This document shows positions 30,194 to 38,567 of a stretch of 64,000 bases of DNA, in pieces. A model generated the notes under the pieces. It was not told the DNA's origin. It did not search any database and saw only the letters and a program-made list of their open reading frames with translations. The position numbers and the translations under genes were made by a program. The first letter of the stretch is position 1. Each line of letters begins with the position of its first letter. Location of the stretch: assembly GCF_022968395.1 (NCBI RefSeq), contig NZ_JALJQZ010000015.1:28006-92005 (forward strand), written 5' to 3'. The stretch is from Affinirhizobium lemnae (GTDB lineage: Bacteria; Pseudomonadota; Alphaproteobacteria; Rhizobiales; Rhizobiaceae).

Positions 30194-30823
30194 ATGAGCT
30201 TAGAGACAACGCTGATGACAGCAGCATTGGCCCTGCTCGCTTTTCTGCTGCCATCCGTCGCGGCTAACCTTCTGAGAGATCAATGCATTGCGCGCGGGAA
30301 ACTGCGCGCAATCCTGTTTTTACCGGGACTCTGGATCGGCTATCTGCTGGCGGCTGCGGTGGCAGTTGCGGCGTTCAGCCTATGCCGCATTTATCTGCCT
30401 GCAATGCAGGGCTCATTTGCCTGGATCGGCATTGCCTTCCTGATGCTATTCGTCTTCAGGTCACAGGTAAATCGGTTTCGGGTCAGGATTGCCGACAACG
30501 ATAACCTCCCGAACCACAATGTGGCTTCGGCGTCTTTCCGGCTTGGCTGGCAGGCATTTCGCCCATCCCTGATAATCGCCCTCTGGGCGGTCCTGCTTCA
30601 ACTCAGTGATTCTTTAACCAATTCAGCAATTTTGAGCCAGGAAATTGCTCTTCCGCTCGCGGTTGCGGCCCTTGTTGCGCCCCTCATCCAGCTCGCTCTG
30701 GCAGAGCGATCAGCACGCAAGCTGCGGGCATTTCGCAAGGTTTATCAAGCCTCGCACAAGCCTCGCACGCGATTTATTGCAAGCCGCGCAGTGACTGCCG
30801 GCTATCGCAAGATTGCCGCTTGA
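30194..30823 (+). CDS. Hypothetical membrane protein, about five helices
   Basis: I do not recognise a family. The 209-residue product has hydrophobic segments near residues 5-25, 40-62, 72-90, 118-135 and 148-170, with a basic C-terminal tail (ARKLRAFRKVYQASHKPRTRF). The N-terminal two-thirds recalls small LysE- or DsbD-like transporters in hydropathy only, which is weak. A clean GGGAGG seven bases before the ATG supports real translation. It follows pfp by 66 bases on the same strand and could be in its transcript. Confidence 0.6.
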   Translation: MSLETTLMTAALALLAFLLPSVAANLLRDQCIARGKLRAILFLPGLWIGYLLAAAVAVAAFSLCRIYLPAMQGSFAWIGIAFLMLFVFRSQVNRFRVRIADNDNLPNHNVASASFRLGWQAFRPSLIIALWAVLLQLSDSLTNSAILSQEIALPLAVAALVAPLIQLALAERSARKLRAFRKVYQASHKPRTRFIASRAVTAGYRKIAA

Positions 30824-30922
30824 GCGCTTGGAGCTTGCCGCAATTGTGAACATGCGTTAATGGATTGCGTGGCGGTCAAAGACCGGCGGGCTGGAAACAA
30901 TCATCTTCATGAAAGTGAGACG

Positions 30923-32053
30923 ATGGCGATAACCCGATTGATCGGTAAGAAAGCGGTTGTTGCGGCAGCGGTTTGCGGAGCAGTTTCTGGTTGCTCCAGT
31001 GTGCAGACAGCATCCAATGCACCGGCCAAGACGGAAGTTGCTGCGGCCCAGCCGCAAGTCGCTCAAGTCTCAGCATCCCTGGCAAACGGTCAGGCCGCTC
31101 CTTCAGGCGCACAGGCTTCCGTTACCGCCATGACAACCAATGCAGGCGCCGCGCAAAAGGGCGGCCGCGTTGGCACCGATCAGATGGCAGCGACGCAGCA
31201 GCAGGGACCTGTCGCCGTTCCAGTTGGCATGACCACGCAGGTTGCAGAAAAGGGTGGCCGGGTTCACCAGATCGCTCTGCCAACCGGTGCATCCGCCATC
31301 AAGGCTCAGAACGACTCAGTCATCGCATCGCTTGCTGAAAAGCAGCAGCCCTTCCCGGCTGCAGCACATCCGCAGGCTCTAGCGGTTGCGCCAACGTCGA
31401 TCGACAAGAATGGCGGCCTCCAGGCCATCAATATGGCGACAGCCGAGCGAAGTGCATCTGCACCCGTCTCATCGCCCGCAGCTCTTACAGCCTCCGCACA
31501 AACGGCTCAGGTCGTTCCTGCAGCACTTCCGCCCGAAATGACGGCGGCCTATACGGCAATCCCGACGCCGCGTCCGCGACTGACGACGTCGACACCGTCT
31601 AACATGGTGGCATTCGCCGGCCCGGTTCGTCCGGGCTCAGGCATGGCAGGTGACTTCTTCCCGCCGGCGCCCGGTGCGCCGATCCCGCCGACGGCAGAAG
31701 CAAGCACGCCAACGCTCAATGCTCTCATCCGTCGTTATGCCGGCCTGTACGGCGTGCCGGAATCGCTTGTTCACCGCGTTGTTCACCGTGAAAGCAAGTA
31801 TGACCCGCGCGCCTACAACAAGCGCGGCTATTGGGGCCTGATGCAGATCAAGTATTCTACCGCGAAGTCCATGGGCTATGCCGGGACGCCGGATGGTCTG
31901 CTTGACGCAGAAACCAACCTGAAATACGCGATCAAATATCTTCGTGGTGCCTGGCTGGTTTCTGAAAACGACTCCGACGACGCGATCAAGATGTATGCGC
32001 GCGGCTATTATTACGATGCCAAGCGCAAGGACATGCTGGACGTTATCCAGTAA
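30923..32053 (+). CDS. Lytic transglycosylase lipoprotein (SLT domain)
   Basis: The product cleaves the MurNAc-GlcNAc bond with formation of 1,6-anhydro-MurNAc. It starts MAITRLIGKKAVVAAAVCG and has a lipobox ending AVSGC, so it should be an outer-membrane lipoprotein. A long Ala/Gln/Pro-rich linker (about residues 25-260) contains repeated elements such as KGGRVG and KGGRVH. The C-terminal SLT domain contains VVHRESKYDP with the catalytic E290, then YWGLMQIKYSTAKSMGY and MYARGYYYDAKRK. The upstream in-frame ATG at 30860 would hide the lipobox and was rejected. A terminator-like hairpin follows. Confidence 0.88.
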   Translation: MAITRLIGKKAVVAAAVCGAVSGCSSVQTASNAPAKTEVAAAQPQVAQVSASLANGQAAPSGAQASVTAMTTNAGAAQKGGRVGTDQMAATQQQGPVAVPVGMTTQVAEKGGRVHQIALPTGASAIKAQNDSVIASLAEKQQPFPAAAHPQALAVAPTSIDKNGGLQAINMATAERSASAPVSSPAALTASAQTAQVVPAALPPEMTAAYTAIPTPRPRLTTSTPSNMVAFAGPVRPGSGMAGDFFPPAPGAPIPPTAEASTPTLNALIRRYAGLYGVPESLVHRVVHRESKYDPRAYNKRGYWGLMQIKYSTAKSMGYAGTPDGLLDAETNLKYAIKYLRGAWLVSENDSDDAIKMYARGYYYDAKRKDMLDVIQ

Positions 32054-32086
32054 TCCTCGAAACAGATCGCAGTCTACAACTTCTAC

Positions 32087-32124
32087 CGGCAACCGCTCAA
32101 TCGAACGGTTGCCGAATTGCTTTT
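32087..32124 (+). terminator. Probable terminator after the lytic transglycosylase gene
   Basis: CGGCAACCG (32087-32095) and CGGTTGCCG (32106-32114) form a perfect 9-bp stem with a 10-base loop, followed a few bases later by TTTT. It lies between convergent genes, and the T run is short. Confidence 0.65.
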
Positions 32125-32131
32125 ATGGGCT

Positions 32132-33481
32132 TCAGCGCAGAGCCAGAACGGCTGCCACCAGCGCGTTGGGGCTATAGTCGAGCTTTCTGGGGGTCAGCCC
32201 CATGCGCAGGATCACGGTGCGCGTAGCCGGAATGACGGTGATGGTCTGTCCGTCATGTCCCTGAAGCCGGAACCAGCCTGCAGGGATGGAGGTTCCGTCC
32301 GGCGCCTTCGGAAGCCAGGTCTGTGCCTGTGAATACCGCCCGTCCGAAGCGTTGTTGGGCTTTGCCATCAGCGCGGTGAACCCTTCCGGCAGGATCCGGC
32401 TGCCGTTCCAGACACCGTCCTGCGCCAGCAGCAGACCAAACCGCACCCAGTCACGCGCCGTGGCATAGAGATAGGATCCGCCAACGAAGGTTCCTGCGGC
32501 ATCCACCTCCATAACCGCGCTGCTCATGCCTATCGGGTCGAACAGCGCCTTCTGGGGAAAGCGAAGTGCTTTGGCGGTATCGCCCAGATGGTCCATCCAA
32601 AGCCGCGACAACAGCACCGGAGAGCCGGTCGAATAAGTGAACACTGTACCCGGCGGCGCTGCTGCAGGACGCTGCGTCATGAACGACACCATGTCCGGCT
32701 CCAGATAGAGCATACGCGTTACGTCGGAAACATTGCCGTAATTCTCGTTGAAGGCCAGGCCATCTTCCATGGAAAGAAGGTCAGCAACACGGATGCTTGC
32801 GCGGGAATCATTCTTCCACTGGGCAAAGAGAGCGGCATCGTCGAGCTTCATGGCACCCTGCCCCATGGCGATGCCCACAAGTGCTGCATTTACGGTCTTG
32901 GTCATGGACCATCCCAGAAGCGGGGTCTGGGCACTGAACCCCTTCGCATAGCGCTCGCCGACCAGGCGGCCGTCCCGGATCACGACGATCGCCCGCGCGC
33001 CCGGACCGGCGAGATCTTCGCGAGCAAGAACATCCTGCACTGCCGGGTCAAGTTGCACCGCGCCACCTTGCGGCCACAGGAGAGACGGATCCGGAGCGGG
33101 CTTCGGCGCTTCCGCAATCACCGGCAGCGGAACGACCTTCGCACCGGCAGGGAGCACGCGGCAACCGAGGCCGGCATAATATTCCGCCGTCGTTCTGGCA
33201 ATGCCACCTGTCAGCGCGGTCGTCACTGTCTGGCGTTCCCGGTCGACAGTCGCGCTCATCAGTTTGAGAAGCGGGTGGCCGGGCGCTTGAACATCATCGG
33301 CAAGCACCAGATCCGCATCCCGATTGGCGATGAAGACGTTCGAGCAGATGATCTTGGCTGCGTATCCGGCACCGACGCGCAAAAGTTCCGGCGGGCGTGC
33401 GTAAAGCCACGCATATCCCCCCACCAGCAGCAAGACGATAGCCAAAAAGGTCCACTTCAGTATTCGCTTCAAGAATATCAC
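32132..33481 (-). CDS. Membrane-anchored serine hydrolase (beta-lactamase/class C fold)
   Basis: The product has one N-terminal membrane helix (FLKRILKWTFLAIVLLLVGGYAW) and an extracytoplasmic serine-hydrolase domain of the class C beta-lactamase/DD-peptidase/6-aminohexanoate hydrolase superfamily. Visible motifs are SMTK (S192, SXXK), YST in the position of the YXN motif, and HDG in place of KTG. These replacements resemble esterase/amide hydrolase members rather than true beta-lactamases, so no resistance is implied. The GTG at 33481 with GGGAG six bases upstream gives 449 residues; the in-frame ATG at 33568 reaches into the btaA start region and is less likely. The substrate is unknown. 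Confidence 0.8.
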   Translation of the reverse strand: MIFLKRILKWTFLAIVLLLVGGYAWLYARPPELLRVGAGYAAKIICSNVFIANRDADLVLADDVQAPGHPLLKLMSATVDRERQTVTTALTGGIARTTAEYYAGLGCRVLPAGAKVVPLPVIAEAPKPAPDPSLLWPQGGAVQLDPAVQDVLAREDLAGPGARAIVVIRDGRLVGERYAKGFSAQTPLLGWSMTKTVNAALVGIAMGQGAMKLDDAALFAQWKNDSRASIRVADLLSMEDGLAFNENYGNVSDVTRMLYLEPDMVSFMTQRPAAAPPGTVFTYSTGSPVLLSRLWMDHLGDTAKALRFPQKALFDPIGMSSAVMEVDAAGTFVGGSYLYATARDWVRFGLLLAQDGVWNGSRILPEGFTALMAKPNNASDGRYSQAQTWLPKAPDGTSIPAGWFRLQGHDGQTITVIPATRTVILRMGLTPRKLDYSPNALVAAVLALR

Positions 33482-33518
33482 AACTAACTCCCAATCGTCT
33501 TTTGATGGCCTTTTAGCA

Positions 33519-33536
33519 TCGTCATGAAACTGTAGC
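33519..33536 (+). promoter_or_regulatory. Possible Pho box upstream of btaA
   Basis: TCGTCAT, a four-base spacer GAAA, then CTGTAGC resembles the PhoB direct repeat CTGTCAT-N4-CTGTCAT with 9 of 14 matches. It is 49 bases before the btaA start. Betaine-lipid genes are known to be PhoB-controlled in Sinorhizobium meliloti, which is why I looked. The match is only partial. Confidence 0.4.
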
Positions 33537-33584
33537 AGCCCCCGTCTACAGCCATGTGAATTCCACATGAGGCGGGATTCGCAA

Positions 33585-34832
33585 ATGGCAGAACTGGTAC
33601 CGGATGCCGGTTTCCTGAAAAACAGGAAGCTGAAAAACGCATTGCTTCAACATAAGGCGCTTTCCCGAAACGGATTGTCGGAACGCCTCTTTGGTCTGCT
33701 TTTCTCCGGGCTCGTCTACCCGCAGATCTGGGAAGACCCGGATGTGGATATGGCCGGGATGGAACTTTCGCCGGGCCACTCCATCGTCTGCATCGGCTCC
33801 GGCGGCTGCAACATGCTGGCCTACCTGTCACGCCACCCGAGCTCGATCGATGTCGTCGATCTCAACCCACACCATATCGCATTGAACCGGCTGAAGCTTG
33901 CGGCCTTCCGCTCTCTCCCCGGCCACTCAGACATCGTTCGCTTCCTTGCCATGGAAAATGTCTCCGGCAATGTTGAAGCCTTCGACAGGGTTATCGCACA
34001 AAACCTCGACGCGACCAGCCGCACCTACTGGCAAAAACGCCGTTGGAACGGCCAGCGTCGCATCGAAGTGTTCGAGCGCAACATCTACCGGACGGGCCTA
34101 CTCGGTCGCTTTATCGCCGTTGGCCATCTGCTTGCACGGCTGCACGGCGTGCAGTTGACGGAACTGGCAAACGCCAAATCGCTGCGCGAGCAACGTCATG
34201 TCTTCGATACCCGGATCGCGCCGCTCTTTGACAAGACGCTGATCAAGTGGCTCACCAGCCGCAAGAGTTCACTCTTCGGCCTTGGCATTCCGCCGCAGCA
34301 ATATGATGAACTGGCAAGCATTGCGACGGATGGTTCCATTGCGTCGGTGCTTCGCCAGCGCCTCGAAAAGCTGGCCTGTCATTTCCCGCTGAAAGACAAC
34401 TATTTCGCCTGGCAGGCCTTCATGCGGCGCTATCCGACTGGCGATGAAGGATCATTGCCAACCTATCTAAAGGCGGAGAACCATGCCGCGATCCGCGAGA
34501 ATGTAGACCGTGTGCAGGTGCACCACGCCACCTTCACGGAGCTTCTGGCGTCGAAGCCTGCAGACTCGGTGGACCGCTATGTTCTTCTCGATGCGCAGGA
34601 CTGGATGAGTGATCAACAGTTGAACGATCTGTGGACGGAGATCTCACGCACGGCAGCCGGCGGCGCACGCGTGATTTTTCGCACAGCGGCAGAAAAGAGC
34701 ATCATCGAAGGCCGCCTTTCTCCGGCGTTACGCGCACAGTGGACCTATCTGGAAGAGAGGTCTCACGCGCTGAACCTGCAGGATCGTTCCGCGATCTATG
34801 GCGGCTTCCATATCTATGTGAGGTCCGCGTGA
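33585..34832 (+). CDS. btaA: S-adenosylmethionine:diacylglycerol 3-amino-3-carboxypropyl transferase
   Basis: BtaA makes diacylglyceryl homoserine, the first step to the phosphorus-free betaine lipid DGTS, on the inner membrane. The product of 415 residues has the family's N-terminal ERLFGLLFSGLVYPQIWEDP, a SAM-binding loop VCIGSGGCNMLAYL, then VDLNPHHIALNRLKLAA and the late LDAQDWMSDQQLN segment. The ATG at 33585 follows GGGA; the ATG at 33567 gives six extra residues and lacks a ribosome site. The gene is coupled to btaB by overlap. A possible Pho box lies upstream. Confidence 0.93.
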   Translation: MAELVPDAGFLKNRKLKNALLQHKALSRNGLSERLFGLLFSGLVYPQIWEDPDVDMAGMELSPGHSIVCIGSGGCNMLAYLSRHPSSIDVVDLNPHHIALNRLKLAAFRSLPGHSDIVRFLAMENVSGNVEAFDRVIAQNLDATSRTYWQKRRWNGQRRIEVFERNIYRTGLLGRFIAVGHLLARLHGVQLTELANAKSLREQRHVFDTRIAPLFDKTLIKWLTSRKSSLFGLGIPPQQYDELASIATDGSIASVLRQRLEKLACHFPLKDNYFAWQAFMRRYPTGDEGSLPTYLKAENHAAIRENVDRVQVHHATFTELLASKPADSVDRYVLLDAQDWMSDQQLNDLWTEISRTAAGGARVIFRTAAEKSIIEGRLSPALRAQWTYLEERSHALNLQDRSAIYGGFHIYVRSA

Positions 34833-35515
34833 CACCTCTGGAAAACCTCTCGCAGCCGCTGGGCGACCATGCGCAACGCATGGATCGCATGTATCGCTAT
34901 CAACGGCACATCTATGACCTGACACGCAAATACTATCTGCTCGGCCGCGACAGGGCGATCGAGCAGCTTCAGATCCCCTCAAACGCCAGCCTCCTGGAGG
35001 TCGGTTGCGGCACAGGCCGCAATCTCGTTCTCGCGAACCGTCACTATCCGCAAGCCCGCCTCTTCGGCCTCGATATATCGGCGGAGATGCTGGCCTCGAC
35101 CACGAAGGCTTTCATGCATCTGGCGAACAAACCGCAACTGCGGATCGCAGACGCGGCCCGATTTTCCGTAGCAGAATTCGGCGAAGATGCAGGCTTTGAT
35201 CGCATCCTGATTTCCTATGCGCTTTCGATGATTCCCGAATGGGAAGCCTCACTCGAAGCGTCTCTCGCAGCGCTCAAGCCAGGCGGATCGCTTCACATCA
35301 TCGATTTCGGCCAGCAGGAGCATCTTCCCGTCTGGTCCCGCCAGGCGCTTCAGGCGTGGCTGAAACGTTTCCATGTCACGCCGCGTGCCAATCTGGCTGA
35401 GGCGGTCGAGCAAAGACTAGGCCGCTTCGGCGCGGACATGATGGTGGAAGGCTTGTATCGGGGCTATGCCTGGCACATCATCGTTCGGCGCCGCGTTTCT
35501 GATAAACCGGTTTGA
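34829..35515 (+). CDS. btaB: Diacylglyceryl homoserine N-methyltransferase
   Basis: BtaB methylates the amino group of diacylglyceryl homoserine three times to give DGTS. The 228-residue product has a class I SAM methyltransferase fold with SLLEVGCGTGRNLVLA as motif I and FGLDISAEML as the second. The start is a GTG at 34829 that overlaps the btaA stop (GTGA), which explains coupling; there is no nearby ATG before the conserved HIYDLTRKYYLLGRD segment except at MDRM a few codons inside. Together with btaA this is the full bacterial betaine-lipid pathway. Confidence 0.92.
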   Translation: MTPLENLSQPLGDHAQRMDRMYRYQRHIYDLTRKYYLLGRDRAIEQLQIPSNASLLEVGCGTGRNLVLANRHYPQARLFGLDISAEMLASTTKAFMHLANKPQLRIADAARFSVAEFGEDAGFDRILISYALSMIPEWEASLEASLAALKPGGSLHIIDFGQQEHLPVWSRQALQAWLKRFHVTPRANLAEAVEQRLGRFGADMMVEGLYRGYAWHIIVRRRVSDKPV

Positions 35516-35560
35516 GCGCCCTATTGCGCACATGAAAAATTTACGACGTTATGGTTAATA

Positions 35561-35828
35561 AGGGTGAGGACTTGGGTCATCTTGTTGAAATGGTGTGAGG
35601 CGATCCGGATGAGATACGAGGCGAAAAACGCAGACGATACCAAAGTATCGGCGAGGCTTTTCAACGACGTAGATCGCCGGATCGGCCACATCCGAAGGAC
35701 ACGCGAACGGCTTCAATCTGCTTTGTCGAGGCTCTCGGATGGGTATCCAACCCATCCATCGAACCTCTCCTCGCATATTTTCCCCGTTCATCGTGCCATT
35801 TCAATAACATGACCCAAGTCCTCACCCT
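35561..35828. mobile_element. MITE-like element, 268 bp, 33-bp terminal inverted repeats
   Basis: The left end begins AGGGTGAGGACTTGGGTCAT, and the right end has the reverse complement of the same 20 bases; pairing continues to 33 bases with two mismatches (ends TTGAAATGG in both). The interior of about 200 bases encodes no transposase; the 82-codon frame at 35564-35812 runs through both ends and is probably not a gene. TA lies directly outside on the left and at the last bases on the right, suggestive of a TA target but offset by one base. The element lies between btaB and the GH25 gene. It is likely non-autonomous, mobilised by a related full-length IS elsewhere. Confidence 0.75.
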
Positions 35829-35895
35829 AGTAGTGACTGTTCTGTCTTGCGCGGCAAGCCGGACGAAATCCTGAGCGCGAACCAGACGGAACCCC

Positions 35896-36678
35896 ATGTC
35901 TCGCATTTTGCTTGCCCTTGCGGCCACAGCCCTCCTTCTTTCCGGCTGCACATCCGCCAGCTTCGATCTGATGGAGACGACGGCGATCCGCAAGCCGAAG
36001 TTTCAGGATCTGGACCGGCAAGATTTCGGCAGCAACCATCCGGACCGTCATCAGGTACACGGCATCGACGTATCCAAGTGGAACGGCAACGTGGATTGGC
36101 AGACCGCGAAAAGGTCGGGTGTATCCTTCGCGTTTATTAAGGCGACAGAAGGCAAAGACATGATCGATCCGTCCTTCGAGGCGAACTGGAAGGGTGCGTC
36201 GGCGGCCGGCATTCCGCACTCGCCGTATCACTTCTACTACTTCTGTTCCACGCCGGATGAGCAGGCGGACTGGTTCATCCAGAATGTGCCGAAGCGCGCT
36301 TCGCTTCTGCCACCCGTCATCGACGTGGAGTGGAACCCTGCCTCGCCAACCTGCAAGACGCGTCCCGATCCGGAGACTGTTCGCAAGGTCATGCAACGTT
36401 TCATGGATCGGCTGGAAGCGCATTACGGCAAGAAACCCATCATCTACACATCGGTCGATTTCCACCGCGACAATCTCGTCGGGCATTTCCAGAACTATCC
36501 TTTCTGGGTCCGCTCTGTTGCTGCCCATCCGCAGAAGATCTACGACTCACGTCGCTGGTCCTTCTGGCAGTACACCTCTACAGGTGTCGTGCCGGGTGTT
36601 CAGGGCAAGACGGATATCAATGTCTTTTCGGGCTCCGAGAAGAACTGGCATGCCTGGGTGGCATCCGTTTCGAAATAA
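35896..36678 (+). CDS. GH25 (lysozyme-like) muramidase lipoprotein
   Basis: The product belongs to glycoside hydrolase family 25, which cleaves the beta-1,4 bond after MurNAc. A lipobox LLLSGC puts lipidation at C18. The family start GIDVSKWNG contains D58, and VIDVEWN contains D143 and E145, the catalytic carboxylates of the DXE motif. FAFIKATEG and FWQYTSTG are further landmarks. The length is 260 residues. It begins 67 bases after the MITE-like element, which may affect its promoter, and is followed by a transglycosylase gene on the same strand. Confidence 0.88.
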   Translation: MSRILLALAATALLLSGCTSASFDLMETTAIRKPKFQDLDRQDFGSNHPDRHQVHGIDVSKWNGNVDWQTAKRSGVSFAFIKATEGKDMIDPSFEANWKGASAAGIPHSPYHFYYFCSTPDEQADWFIQNVPKRASLLPPVIDVEWNPASPTCKTRPDPETVRKVMQRFMDRLEAHYGKKPIIYTSVDFHRDNLVGHFQNYPFWVRSVAAHPQKIYDSRRWSFWQYTSTGVVPGVQGKTDINVFSGSEKNWHAWVASVSK

Positions 36679-36789
36679 GGGCTTGAACTGCAACCGGTGA
36701 CCTGTTGTAACGCGGTCAAATTGCGCTCTGCCCTTGTTTGGACACAAATATTACCGACATGGCGGAGACTGTCCGTACGAGGTTTCCCA

Positions 36790-37998
36790 ATGGCTTTTCC
36801 CATGTTTCGCCGTGCTGCATTTGCTGCTTCACTTACCGCTCTTATGGGCACCACTGCGCTGGCGCAGGACGCAAAGCCTGCGGTTGCCTGCGGCGGCGAT
36901 CTGGCTGCCTTCCTGAAGGACGTTAAGGCTGAGGCGATCGCCAAGGGCGTGCCGGCAGAAGCCGCCGACAAGGCTCTCGCCGGTGCCCAGATCGACCCGA
37001 AGGTTCTTGCGCGCGACCGTGCCCAGGGCGTCTTCCGCCAGACCTTCCTGGAATTCTCGCAGCGCACTGTCAGCCAGGCACGCCTCGATATCGGGCGTCA
37101 GAAACTCAAGCAGATGGCACCGGTCTTTGATCGCGTCGAGAAAGAATTCGGCGTAGCGCCAGGCGTTGTCACTGCTTTCTGGGCCATGGAAACAGACTTT
37201 GGCGCCGTTCAGGGCGACTTCAACACACGCAACGCTCTCGTCACCCTCTCTCACGACTGCCGTCGTCCCGAGATCTTCCGCAAGCAGTTGATCGCCCTCA
37301 TCGAGATGGTGCAGCACGGCGATCTTGACCCGGCGGCCAACACAGGCGCTTGGGCAGGTGAGATCGGTCAGGTGCAGATGTTGCCGGACGACATCATCCA
37401 TTATGGAGTCGATGGAGACGGCGATGGTCATATCAACGTCAAGACCAGTTCCGCCGATGCCGTGCTGACTGCTGCTGCCTTCATCAAGGGCATGGGCTTC
37501 AAGGCGGGCGAACCCTGGCTGCAGGAAGTTGAACTGCCCGAAAATCTGCCTTGGGAAAAGTCCGGCCTCGGAAATGAAATCCCGGCCTCGGAATGGTTTG
37601 CGCTTGGCGTCAAGCCACGTGATGGGGATACGAAGTTCGGCAATCTTTCGACAGCGCTTGTCCTGCCGCAGGGACGCAAAGGACCGGCTTTCCTTGCCTA
37701 TCCCAACTTCGGCATCTACCTGAAATGGAACCAGTCGTTTATCTACACGACTTCTGCTGCCTATTTCGCCACGCGCCTCTCGGGCGCCCCAACCTACATC
37801 AAGGGCAACCCGGAACCGGGCATGGATGATGCAACGATGAAGGCACTGCAGACGAAACTCCAGGCCCGTGGTCATGACGTCGGCAAGATCGACGGCATTC
37901 TCGGATCCGGCACTCGCGTGGCGGTTCAAAAAGAACAACAGCGCCTGGGCCTGCCGGCGGATGGCTGGCCGACTCAATCTCTGCTCGACGCACTTTGA
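36790..37998 (+). CDS. Lytic murein transglycosylase, MltB family
   Basis: The product has a cleavable signal peptide (to about TTALAQ), an MltB-type catalytic domain and a C-terminal PG-binding domain (about residues 340-402, DVGKIDGILGSGTRVAVQKEQQRLGLPADG). The catalytic glutamate is E134 in FWAMETDFG, and NTGAWAGEIGQVQMLPDDIIHYG is the family signature. It should act in the periplasm. The ATG at 36790 follows GAGG; in-frame ATGs at 36697 and 36802 are less convincing. It is followed by a strong terminator. The family call is good; which of the several rhizobial MltB paralogues it is cannot be told. Confidence 0.9.
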   Translation: MAFPMFRRAAFAASLTALMGTTALAQDAKPAVACGGDLAAFLKDVKAEAIAKGVPAEAADKALAGAQIDPKVLARDRAQGVFRQTFLEFSQRTVSQARLDIGRQKLKQMAPVFDRVEKEFGVAPGVVTAFWAMETDFGAVQGDFNTRNALVTLSHDCRRPEIFRKQLIALIEMVQHGDLDPAANTGAWAGEIGQVQMLPDDIIHYGVDGDGDGHINVKTSSADAVLTAAAFIKGMGFKAGEPWLQEVELPENLPWEKSGLGNEIPASEWFALGVKPRDGDTKFGNLSTALVLPQGRKGPAFLAYPNFGIYLKWNQSFIYTTSAAYFATRLSGAPTYIKGNPEPGMDDATMKALQTKLQARGHDVGKIDGILGSGTRVAVQKEQQRLGLPADGWPTQSLLDAL

Positions 37999-38075
37999 AA
38001 TTCGTCGGGCCGCTGAATGTTCTGGCTTGAGTAGCCCTGATTTTCACTCAATTCGTGATCTTGCAGCGCAGCAGG

Positions 38076-38099
38076 CGTCACGAATTGTGACGATTTTTT
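38076..38099 (+). terminator. Rho-independent terminator after the MltB-type gene
   Basis: CGTCAC (38076-38081) and GTGACG (38087-38092) form a 6-bp stem with a 5-base loop, followed by ATTTTTT. It lies 78 bases beyond the stop. Confidence 0.85.
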
Positions 38100-38288
38100 A
38101 CAGCGCGGACACGAGGATAAACGCTTTATACATCAAAATTGCTAACGAATTTTATAAAGCAAAATCAAGCTGTTGATACGTTTAATCAGGGTCTTAACCT
38201 GTCGTTCACGCCGCATTGCAGCACATTATTTACTTTGAAACTCAACACAAATGCCCCATCTTTGACTCGTAAAACCAAGGAGGCAGAC

Positions 38289-38366
38289 ATGGGACGCACC
38301 TATTCCTTCAATGTCCTTCTCGTCGGTGCAGCGTTCGTATTCGTGGCGTCGATGCTATTTATGTGA
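38289..38366 (+). CDS. Small membrane peptide, 25 residues
   Basis: A short frame of 26 codons with an excellent Shine-Dalgarno (AAGGAGG about five bases before the ATG). The peptide begins MGRTYSFNVLLVGA, and the rest is one hydrophobic helix (to SMLFM). I do not recognise the family, but the ribosome site, basic start and single membrane helix argue for a true small protein. It lies alone, after a terminator, with about 165 bases of untranslated sequence and a hairpin terminator following. Confidence 0.6.
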   Translation: MGRTYSFNVLLVGAAFVFVASMLFM

Positions 38367-38528
38367 ATTGTCGGTAGGCTGTTGCAGGCCTGCACTTTCG
38401 GATACAGAAGCCGGCCTTCGGGCCCATGGCTACCTGAAGTTGGTGACTACCCGAAATTAGTTTCTGCGTTCACAGCAGTGCATTCGAGGAAAATCAAGGC
38501 CAAGCCTTGACCGAACCTCGCCCTTAGG

Positions 38529-38567
38529 AAGGCTCAAGCCGCCGCGCCGGTTTGAGCCTTTTGTTTT
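38529..38567 (+). terminator. Terminator for plus-strand transcripts, inside the metF 3' end
   Basis: AAGGCTCAA (38529-38537) pairs with TTGAGCCTT (38552-38560), followed by TTGTTTT. On the plus strand it could close a transcript carrying the small peptide gene. The metF stop codon (minus strand, 38534-38536) lies within the 5' arm. Confidence 0.65.

Noticed and set aside
32132..33481. Beta-lactamase resistance gene
   Set aside because: The motifs HDG and YST in place of KTG and YXN, together with a membrane anchor, fit non-resistance serine hydrolases better.
35564..35812. 82-codon frame inside the MITE-like element
   Set aside because: It begins and ends in the inverted repeats, has no ribosome site and no domain; more likely a by-product of the element.
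38367..38533. SAM riboswitch for metF
   Set aside because: It lies downstream of metF relative to its transcription, so it cannot be a metF leader. No known riboswitch core was recognised.
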